NCBI GenBank assembly: GCA_023251275.1
Contig: JAHEZC010000174.1
Span: forward strand, 1-6,160
Reading direction: 5' to 3'
DNA: 6,160 bases
From: Parafilimonas sp.
GTDB lineage: Bacteria; Bacteroidota; Bacteroidia; Chitinophagales; Chitinophagaceae
The position numbers and the translations under genes are program-made. The number at the start of each line of letters is the position of its first letter. Within the stretch, counting starts at the first letter, position 1. Below the pieces are notes generated by a model. The model ran no database searches. It was not told the DNA's origin and was given only the letters and a program-made list of their open reading frames with translations. This document shows, one piece after another, positions 1 to 5,430 of this stretch.

Positions 1-60
1 AAGGCAGCCAATATTGGTGATGAGTTGTCTTTGCATAGGGCAATATTACAAAACCATTAA
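1..60 (+). CDS. possible C-terminal end of an upstream gene (partial)
   Basis: Frame 1 is open from the left edge to a TAA at 58-60 and reads as 19 residues ending in ILQNH. Its composition is plausible for a real C terminus, but the fragment is too short to assign to a family. Frame 2 is also open to a TAA at 74-76, and one minus-strand frame is open too, so the call rests mainly on position and residue composition. If real, the upstream gene runs in the same direction as the phospholipase and ends about 50 bases before its start. Confidence 0.3.
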   Translation, partial: KAANIGDELSLHRAILQNH

Positions 61-110
61 CAGGTTCGTTCAGTAATTTGCATCCGAACATGAATTTTAC
101 GGGGATTGTG

Positions 111-2339
111 ATGAAACAGTTGACTTTCTTTTTCTGTGGAGTTATTTTAGTTTTTTGCCTGCATGCGCAGGTGCGTCCGAAGATTGGCCTTACACTAAGC
201 GGCGGCGGTGCAAAAGGCCTGGCGCATATCGGCATTTTAAAAGCTATTGACATAGCAGGCCTGAAAGTAGATTATGTAACCGGGACAAGTATGGGCGGAA
301 TTATAGGTGCAATGTATGCAGCAGGCTACTCCGCTGATACCATTGAAAAAATAGCGAGGAGTACCGACTGGGACCTGCTTCTGACCAACTCTGCTTCTCT
401 TCGTTCACTGATAATTGATGAAAAAGATGAGTATGATAAGTATGCCATTGAACTACCCTGGATCAATAATGGCTTTCGCCTGCCAAGTGGTGTATTGGAG
501 TCTGAAGAATTATGGCTAAGGTTAAGCGAGTATTATTTCCCATTATATAAGATCAAAGACTTTTCAAAATTCCCCAAAGGTTTCAGTTGCATTGCCACGG
601 ATGTTTCTACCGGGGAGGCTGTTGTAATGGACACAGGAGAAATAGTACAGGCTGTGCGCAGCAGTGTAGCAATTCCTTCGGTGTTTACTGCCGTAACTTA
701 TAACGGCAGGAAGTTTACGGATGGGGGTGTTACGCGGAACTTCCCGGTGAGCGATGCAAAAAATATGGGCGCAGATATTGTAATAGGCAGCAATGTTGCC
801 GGTGGGTTGCTGCCCAAAGAAAAGATCAATAATGTTTTCCAGGTAATGATGCAGGTGGCTTTTTTCAGGGAAAACGAAGATTCAAAAAAAGAGAAACAAC
901 TATGTGATATCTACATACCTCATAATCTGGTAAATTATAACATGGGCAACTTTGCTTCGTCCAATGAAATATTGGAGGAAGGAATAAGAAAAGGCGATTC
1001 AATTCGTCCGCGATTAAAAAAATTAGTTGATTCTCTCAACGCAATCTATGGCGCACAGAAATTTTCAGTCAATGACCTGCCGCAGGTCGATTCTGTCAAA
1101 ATCACAGCTTTGGAAATTAATGGACTGCACCAGACGAGTGAATCTTTTTTTCTTCATCGCATGGAGTTCGAAAATAATAAATCCTATACTGCCCCTGATC
1201 TCTCGGCACATATAAGAAAAGCGTTTGGTACACGCTACTACCGGAGAATTATTTATTCGCTGCGGCCTTTGCCTGACGGATCATCTAAAATTATTTTTGA
1301 CGTGGAAGAAAATCCGCTCACGTTTGCCAAACTTGCTATAAACTATAACAGCTTCACGGGTATAAGCTTGATCGGCAATCTTACATCAAGAAACTTTTTT
1401 ATCCCTTATTCAAGAAGTCTTGTTACCGTAAACATAGGAGAAAATATGCGAATCAAGGGAGAGCATCTCCAGTATTTTGGGAAATTCAAAACACTTTCAC
1501 TTGATGCGGTTATTCAGGCAGAAAACCTGAAAATCAATACCTATAATAATTTTATTAAAGACGGCGTATATCATCAAAACTATTTTCTTGCTGACATGAA
1601 TGCGAGGGTTGCATTAAAAAGAAAATTCTCCATGGGCTTCGGCACACGCTTCGAAACATTTTATTACAAGCCGGACATTACCTCAAAGTTTGAATTCAGA
1701 GGGCGAAATAGTTTATTCAATTCTTATATGTCGCTCAGGCTTAATACACTTAGCAATGTAATATATCCCAGGAGGGGATCAAAGGTGGATATAGAGGCAG
1801 GTTATGTATATACACAGAAACCACATCTTAATTTTTTCAGTGACGGCGAGCCTATCACCAATCTTGACTCGCTTGGATTTAACTTCAACAATTTTGTCCG
1901 CACCAGGGTAAATTATGAGCATTACTACCCGATCGCGAAAGGTTATACTTTTATGACGCAGATCCAGGCAGGACTGAATTTTAATCAACAGGAAAGTGTG
2001 CTGAACGATTATTTCATCGGCGGGCTGACAAGTACATTCCGCAACCAGATCACTTTTGCAGGCCTCAATGAAGGTGAAGTGCTTTCCAGCAGTGTGGCTT
2101 CCTTGTTACTCGGACTCCGCTGCCAGCTTTATAACAATTTGTACCTTATCGGAAAAATAAATGGCCTCTATTACAATTTTATCGGAAGTAATAAAAATCT
2201 GCGTAACCCGAATTTTCTTGCAGGTTACAGCGCTACTTTGGGGTATAATTTTGTGCTGGGCCCGCTGGAGCTAAGTGTTATGTACTGTGATCAATCACAA
2301 AAACTTTCGCCTTATATAAACCTGGGAATACCATTCTGA
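111..2339 (+). CDS. patatin-like phospholipase with POTRA and outer-membrane beta-barrel domains
   Basis: Predicted lipid acyl hydrolase (patatin family) joined to a BamA/TamA-type outer-membrane barrel, the layout of PlpD-like (type Vd) autotransporters. Numbering is from ATG 111 (742 aa). A signal peptide begins MKQLTFFF, with likely cleavage near HAQ at about residue 20. The patatin domain spans about 25-230: oxyanion-hole glycines in SGGGAKG (30-36), nucleophile Ser60 in GTSMG, an SVAIPSVF segment (185-192), and catalytic Asp204 in DGG. A POTRA-like domain follows at about 327-401, then a beta-rich barrel from about 404 to the end, finishing in a terminal Phe as outer-membrane proteins do. 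An in-frame TTG at 78 and an ATG at 90 would extend the protein, but ATG 111 puts the signal peptide exactly at the N terminus. The dyad is intact, so it should be active. Its substrate, and whether the hydrolase domain ends up in the periplasm or on the surface, cannot be told from sequence. Confidence 0.93.
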   Translation: MKQLTFFFCGVILVFCLHAQVRPKIGLTLSGGGAKGLAHIGILKAIDIAGLKVDYVTGTSMGGIIGAMYAAGYSADTIEKIARSTDWDLLLTNSASLRSLIIDEKDEYDKYAIELPWINNGFRLPSGVLESEELWLRLSEYYFPLYKIKDFSKFPKGFSCIATDVSTGEAVVMDTGEIVQAVRSSVAIPSVFTAVTYNGRKFTDGGVTRNFPVSDAKNMGADIVIGSNVAGGLLPKEKINNVFQVMMQVAFFRENEDSKKEKQLCDIYIPHNLVNYNMGNFASSNEILEEGIRKGDSIRPRLKKLVDSLNAIYGAQKFSVNDLPQVDSVKITALEINGLHQTSESFFLHRMEFENNKSYTAPDLSAHIRKAFGTRYYRRIIYSLRPLPDGSSKIIFDVEENPLTFAKLAINYNSFTGISLIGNLTSRNFFIPYSRSLVTVNIGENMRIKGEHLQYFGKFKTLSLDAVIQAENLKINTYNNFIKDGVYHQNYFLADMNARVALKRKFSMGFGTRFETFYYKPDITSKFEFRGRNSLFNSYMSLRLNTLSNVIYPRRGSKVDIEAGYVYTQKPHLNFFSDGEPITNLDSLGFNFNNFVRTRVNYEHYYPIAKGYTFMTQIQAGLNFNQQESVLNDYFIGGLTSTFRNQITFAGLNEGEVLSSSVASLLLGLRCQLYNNLYLIGKINGLYYNFIGSNKNLRNPNFLAGYSATLGYNFVLGPLELSVMYCDQSQKLSPYINLGIPF

Positions 2340-2389
2340 ACCACAGTTAATGGTTAAGCTATTACGGGGCACCGACAAAAAAATAGGGG

Positions 2390-2680
2390 TCAGACATCTG
2401 CTATTCTAAACGGGAATATCTCCACATGCTCCCATACTTTACCCGTTATATAAGGATCTTCCTGTAACCATTGCTTTACTGTTTCTATATTTTCAAGCTG
2501 TACAACCAGCATGGAACCACACATTTTGTTTTCCTCATTCAGTTTGGCGCCGCCTGTAATAAAATGACCTTCCGCTTTTTCTCTCCGCATTCTCTTTAAA
2601 TGTTCTTCTCTTACAGACAGTCTCCTTTTTAAGGCATCCGGATCTGTGTAATCTATGGCAAGAATAAGAAATTGAGGCAT
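2390..2680 (-). CDS. YciI family protein (YCII-related domain)
   Basis: A 96-residue protein that is a single YCII-related domain, a small ferredoxin-like alpha-beta fold related to dimeric alpha-beta barrels. Visible family marks are the N-terminal strand FLILAIDYTD, the R..HL helix with His27, a GG turn at 43-44, MCGSMLVV (53-60), and the EDPY motif with Asp75 followed by the closing strand VEIFPFR. His27 and Asp75 match the conserved His/Asp pair proposed as an active site in this family, but the reaction is not established for most members. ATG at 2678-2680 is chosen because the domain begins at once after it. An in-frame TTG at 2716 would only add a non-conserved 12-residue tail. The gene is convergent with the phospholipase, with 50 bases between stops and no convincing terminator there. 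The tRNA terminator lies upstream, so it probably has its own promoter. Confidence 0.9.
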   Translation of the reverse strand: MPQFLILAIDYTDPDALKRRLSVREEHLKRMRREKAEGHFITGGAKLNEENKMCGSMLVVQLENIETVKQWLQEDPYITGKVWEHVEIFPFRIADV

Positions 2681-2795
2681 AGCCTGGATGTTGACATGAA
2701 ATAAAAAAGCAGGCAAAAATTATTACGTATTATATAGTCTGAAATTTTTTTTAATAAAGTGGTGTTTTTACTCCCATCAATAGTGCATTTCGGGC

Positions 2796-2823
2796 AACAA
2801 AAAACCTCCCTGTAAAAGGAGGT
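2796..2823 (-). terminator. rho-independent terminator of the tRNA-Leu gene
   Basis: On the minus strand, ACCTCC (complement of 2818-2823) is followed by an 8-base loop and GGAGGT (complement of 2804-2809). The stem therefore has 6 perfect base pairs, four of them G-C. It runs directly into a T tract (complement of 2799-2804) and then GTTG. It begins 4 bases past the tRNA discriminator base, so it should end the tRNA transcript and insulate the YciI gene downstream. Confidence 0.85.
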
Positions 2824-2827
2824 GTTG

Positions 2828-2911
2828 TGCCCGGGACTGGATTCGAACCAGCACATCCTTGCGGACGCTGCGACCTGAACACAGTGCGTCTACCAGTTTC
2901 GCCACCCGGGC
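2828..2911 (-). tRNA. tRNA-Leu, anticodon CAG
   Basis: An 84-base class II tRNA that folds completely. The acceptor stem is GCCCGGG (complement of 2905-2911) with CCCGGGC (complement of 2829-2835). The D-arm stem is GCG/CGC with a GGTAGA loop segment. The anticodon stem is CTGTG/CGCAG, with the 7-base loop TTCAGGT (complement of 2873-2879) giving anticodon CAG at 2875-2877. A long variable arm, CGTCC-GCAA-GGATG, is typical of leucine tRNAs. The T arm is GCTGG-TTCGAAT-CCAGT. The discriminator base is A (complement of 2828), as expected for leucine. The CCA end is not encoded; the next bases are CAA, so it must be added by the CCA-adding enzyme. This gene explains the short open frames overlapping 2780-2990 on both strands. 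Confidence 0.97.
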
Positions 2912-2922
2912 CATTTTGCTTT

Positions 2923-2931
2923 CAAAGTTTA
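2923..2931 (-). promoter_or_regulatory. weak candidate -7 element for tRNA-Leu
   Basis: The minus strand carries TAAACTTTG, which resembles the Bacteroidota -7 consensus TAnnTTTG with one extra spacer base. It ends 11 bases before the mature tRNA, a fitting distance for a short 5' leader. No TTTG is found at the expected -33 spacing, so this is only a positional guess. Confidence 0.25.
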
Positions 2932-3015
2932 CGGTTTCAGGCTCAAAGTTTTTGTACTCAACTACGTTTAAACATTCAGCCTTACCTATAAACTGCAAAT
3001 GTAAAACAACGGAGC

Positions 3016-3032
3016 CTTCCAGACAAGGGAAG
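3016..3032 (-). terminator. weak hairpin just after the LuxE-like gene
   Basis: On the minus strand CTTCC, a 7-base loop and GGAAG form a 5-bp stem starting 1 base beyond the TAA stop of the LuxE-like gene. Only scattered Ts follow (GTTGTTTT after a 5-base GC-containing gap), so a rho-independent terminator is possible but poor. If it leaks, transcripts would continue into tRNA-Leu. Confidence 0.25.
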
Positions 3033-3033
3033 T

Positions 3034-4056
3034 TTATAATACCATCAAACTGCAGCCGCGTATATCGCTGTTATCCATTCGTCCTGATACTTCAAAGCTT
3101 CCGTCTTCCTCAACTATCCCAATGTCTTCAGTGGCAATAAATGAGCAACTGTAAATATTGGCCAGATCAATGATGTTCAGGATTCCCCTGCCTGAAAGAC
3201 TTATTTGCATGGGATCTTCTTCGTTTCGTACCAATACTTTCATCCACGGGGGGCAAAAAAATTTTCCATCTCCTCTCGAATAAGCCTGGCTTAATAATTC
3301 AGTCATTCCGTATTCTGAATGAATATTATCAACTCCAGTCTTTTCCTTCAACATATCATGAACTTCCTGTCTTGTCAATTCTCTTCGACGGCCTTTCATA
3401 CCGCCGGTTTCCATCACCACAGTACGGTGCAATTTAAGAGAATAGATTTCTGCAAAATCAAGCAGGCCAAAGGTTACACCTAATAGTAATGTTTTTTGTC
3501 CTGCACTTTCCAATTCACTTAAAACATCGTATAACTTATCAAAATTGTATATATAAAATCCGTTAAGCGGATGATTGGAAAATTGAATCAGTTCCTCTGC
3601 CATCATCACAAGAGAAGAATTTTTGCGTTCAAGATATGAGGGAAGCAATGCAATCACACACCAACTCTTAATGTCGCCGTAGAACAATTCAAAGCCTTTC
3701 AGGAAACTTTTTCTGTAAACAGAAACATCCTTTACAAAATGACTGCTTACAGTTGCCTGGGTTGTGCCGCTGCTTTGAAAAACAGTCTCAGGTTCAAAAT
3801 CTCCGCAAACAACATTATGTGTTTTGAAAAATGAAATGGGCAAAAACGGGATAGCCGCGACTGAAGTTGTCTCCCCTGGCTTATTTTGCATCATATTACA
3901 CCATTCCCGGTAAATCGCATTATGCTGATACTGGTAACGAAATACTTCGAACACTTTTTCGTTAAAAGGTACTGCAACATCAAAAATATTGTTAACAAGC
4001 AATGCCTGCTCTGTTGAATGATGGTTTGTTTTCTTTAAATTTGGCACGAAAGACAT
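3034..4056 (-). CDS. LuxE-like acyl-protein synthetase / acyltransferase
   Basis: Member of the LuxE/PaaK-like branch of adenylate-forming enzymes; LuxE activates a fatty acid as acyl-AMP and takes the acyl group onto its own cysteine. Numbering is from ATG 4056 (340 aa, near the usual size of LuxE). Visible motifs are the phosphate-binding-like SSGTT (95-99), METGG (216-220), YGMTE (249-253, the A5-type aromatic-G-x-T-E motif), TEDIG (309-313, in place of the usual TGD), and GRMDNSDIRG (325-334). Cys335 follows at once, six residues from the end, close to where LuxE carries its acyl-accepting cysteine. No luxC, luxD or luciferase gene is in the window, so bioluminescence is not implied; substrate and acceptor are unknown. 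The start is uncertain. ATG 4056 lies 4 bases from the divergent lipoprotein start, while an in-frame TTG at 4002 gives 322 aa beginning close to the conserved N-terminal helix and leaves room for promoters. Confidence 0.85.
   Translation of the reverse strand: MSFVPNLKKTNHHSTEQALLVNNIFDVAVPFNEKVFEVFRYQYQHNAIYREWCNMMQNKPGETTSVAAIPFLPISFFKTHNVVCGDFEPETVFQSSGTTQATVSSHFVKDVSVYRKSFLKGFELFYGDIKSWCVIALLPSYLERKNSSLVMMAEELIQFSNHPLNGFYIYNFDKLYDVLSELESAGQKTLLLGVTFGLLDFAEIYSLKLHRTVVMETGGMKGRRRELTRQEVHDMLKEKTGVDNIHSEYGMTELLSQAYSRGDGKFFCPPWMKVLVRNEEDPMQISLSGRGILNIIDLANIYSCSFIATEDIGIVEEDGSFEVSGRMDNSDIRGCSLMVL
4013..4043 (+). promoter_or_regulatory. Bacteroidota-type promoter of the lipoprotein gene cluster
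   Basis: The -7 element TAAATTTG at 4036-4043 matches TAnnTTTG exactly. A GTTG at 4013-4016 (three of four bases of the -33 TTTG) sits upstream with exactly the 19-base spacing known for the primary sigma factor of this phylum. Transcription would start near 4049, giving a leader of roughly 12 bases before ATG 4061. The element lies inside the 5' end of the LuxE-like frame if that gene starts at 4056, but outside it if TTG 4002 is used. Confidence 0.55.
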
Positions 4057-4060
4057 AAAG

Positions 4061-4513
4061 ATGAAAGCAAAAGTATTAATCATAGCGTTTATATTGATTG
4101 GAATAACAGCCTGTACCAAAAATCAGTTTACCACTGCGCCAAAGCTGACTTTCAAACAGGTAAACACTCAGGAATTGTCTCCGGGCCAGGTAATCGAATT
4201 TCAATTGGAATACACCGATAAGGAAGGGGATATCCAGGATTCTATTTATATCCAAAAACTTGCTAAAAATTGTGTGGCCAGTAATTTTGAAGGGCTTTAC
4301 GCTATGCCCTCCGATGTGCCTGTACAAAGCAATACAAAAGCTGAAATTGATATCAGGTTTGCTTATGGAACCAATCTCGGTTATCCTGCCATCAAAGAAC
4401 CTGCCTGCCTGGGGCAAAACGACACCTGTGTTTTCAGGTTTGTGCTCAGCGATAAGGAGAAGCACAGCAGTGATACTATTTTATCACCTGAAATTATTTT
4501 GATTAAAAGATAA
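4061..4513 (+). CDS. lipoprotein of unknown function (first gene of cluster)
   Basis: A 150-residue protein with a short N terminus (MKAK), a hydrophobic stretch, and the lipobox ITAC ending at Cys18. It should therefore be processed by signal peptidase II and anchored in a membrane facing the periplasm or the surface. The remainder is beta-rich and hydrophilic, with three further cysteines (71, 116, 123) that could form a disulfide. Two acidic turns resemble each other, TDKEGDIQDSI (52-62) and SDKEKHSSDTI (130-140). This hints at a small Ig-like or cadherin-like beta sandwich, possibly with metal-binding loops. I do not recognise a named family. The start is secure because the signal peptide begins there and a promoter match lies just upstream. 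It lies 3 bases from the UbiA-like gene, in the same frame, and is very likely cotranscribed with it. Confidence 0.85.
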   Translation: MKAKVLIIAFILIGITACTKNQFTTAPKLTFKQVNTQELSPGQVIEFQLEYTDKEGDIQDSIYIQKLAKNCVASNFEGLYAMPSDVPVQSNTKAEIDIRFAYGTNLGYPAIKEPACLGQNDTCVFRFVLSDKEKHSSDTILSPEIILIKR

Positions 4514-4516
4514 TCA

Positions 4517-5425
4517 TTGTTCAGAAAGCTGATAGAAACTGTTTTTTACGGAAATTATTTTTATGGTTTTTGCACCGCAGCCCTTTCTGCGGAAGCAAGC
4601 GTACAACAGGAATATCCGTTAAACAGCTTTTTGTATTACCTGTTCCTGTTTTCTGCAATTGTCATTTATTATACAAAAGCATATACGGGTGAACCTCCGG
4701 TTCATACTGCAAACAAACGTACTCTTTGGTATTTGAATAACCGGAAATTTGTCCGGCAAACACAATCAGTTTTCTTTATTGTGTTTCTTGCATCAGGTAT
4801 ATTACTCATCATTCAGCATTATAAAAACATTTCTCAGACAGAGGTTTGGCAATACATCCTTATAGGTCTGTTTCCGCTTGTGGCTTTATTATATTATGGC
4901 GCTTCGTTCAAACCTTTGCAGAAATTCAGCCTGCGCAAAACAGGATGGCTTAAGCCTTTTATCATTGGCTTTGTATGGGCAGGGATTGTAACCATTTACC
5001 CATTGCTATTTCAGCAATTGGAAACAGGTTCATATTATGCTGTTTCACTTATCGGAATATGGTTCTTTGTTAAAAATTTCATGTTTATATCTGTGCTCTG
5101 TATTATGTTTGACATTAAAGATTATGCCGCCGATCATAATGTGCAACTTAAAACTTTTGTGGTGCAGGTTGGCTTGAGAAAGACCATCTTTGTTGTTATT
5201 ATTCCGCTCAGCATATTCGGTTTTATCGCCTACATCATATTTGTAATGGCCAACCATTTTCCCCTAATCAGAATTATTTTCAACAGTATTCCTTTTTTTC
5301 TTTTAATTTGGGTTGCCTGGTCATTGCAAAGACGAAAATCTATTTTATATTATCTTGTGATCATTGACGGCTTGATGCTTGTAAAAGCATTTTGTGGTAT
5401 CTTGGGAGTTCTGTTAGCTAAATAA
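4517..5425 (+). CDS. UbiA-like polytopic membrane protein, first Asp motif missing
   Basis: A 302-residue integral membrane protein with about eight or nine hydrophobic helices (roughly 36-52, 84-99, 112-128, 145-165, 174-196, 223-243, 252-270, 277-299). The segment FDIKDYAADHNVQLKT (198-213) followed by VGLRKT matches the second Asp motif (DxxDxxxD) of UbiA prenyltransferases, which join a prenyl diphosphate to an aromatic or other acceptor. YYGASFKP near 126-133 resembles the family's mid-protein loop. The first motif (NDxxDxxxD), expected after the second helix, is not recognisable: the region reads IYYTKAYTGEPP (50-61). Activity is therefore doubtful, or the protein is a divergent subfamily. 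The start is TTG; no ATG or GTG lies nearby and a TAA sits two codons upstream in the same frame. The N terminus (KLIETVFYGNYFYGF) looks complete. Translational coupling to the lipoprotein is likely. Confidence 0.78.
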   Translation: MFRKLIETVFYGNYFYGFCTAALSAEASVQQEYPLNSFLYYLFLFSAIVIYYTKAYTGEPPVHTANKRTLWYLNNRKFVRQTQSVFFIVFLASGILLIIQHYKNISQTEVWQYILIGLFPLVALLYYGASFKPLQKFSLRKTGWLKPFIIGFVWAGIVTIYPLLFQQLETGSYYAVSLIGIWFFVKNFMFISVLCIMFDIKDYAADHNVQLKTFVVQVGLRKTIFVVIIPLSIFGFIAYIIFVMANHFPLIRIIFNSIPFFLLIWVAWSLQRRKSILYYLVIIDGLMLVKAFCGILGVLLAK

Positions 5426-5430
5426 TTTTT

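Noticed and set aside
30..80. TTTG at 30-33 and GTAATTTG at 73-80 as a promoter for the phospholipase
   Set aside because: The spacing is far from 19 bases and the -7 element lacks the TA at the required position.
78..110. TTG 78 or ATG 90 as the phospholipase start
   Set aside because: Both would place 7-11 extra polar residues before a normal signal peptide; ATG 111 starts exactly at it.
2340..2389. Possible bidirectional terminator between the convergent phospholipase and YciI genes
   Set aside because: Only 3-4 bp stems can be drawn and the A-rich run at 2379-2385 is not preceded by a stable hairpin.
2653..2856. 67-codon minus-strand frame upstream of the YciI gene
   Set aside because: It overlaps the tRNA 3' end, the terminator and the YciI start in another frame; no protein-like pattern is visible.
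2932..2948. 17-base similarity (14 of 17) to 3783-3799 in the LuxE-like gene, both reading FEPETV on the minus strand
   Set aside because: Too short and imperfect to call a repeat or a duplicated fragment, and nothing flanking it matches; chance is the simplest explanation.
2777..3140. Short open frames on both strands covering 2777-2998 (-) and 2859-3140 (+)
   Set aside because: They run through the tRNA-Leu gene and the end of the LuxE-like gene, lack family resemblance, and are explained as chance frames.
4076..4465. 129-codon minus-strand frame opposite the lipoprotein gene
   Set aside because: The plus-strand frame has a clear signal peptide and lipobox; the opposite frame shows no domain and is a shadow.
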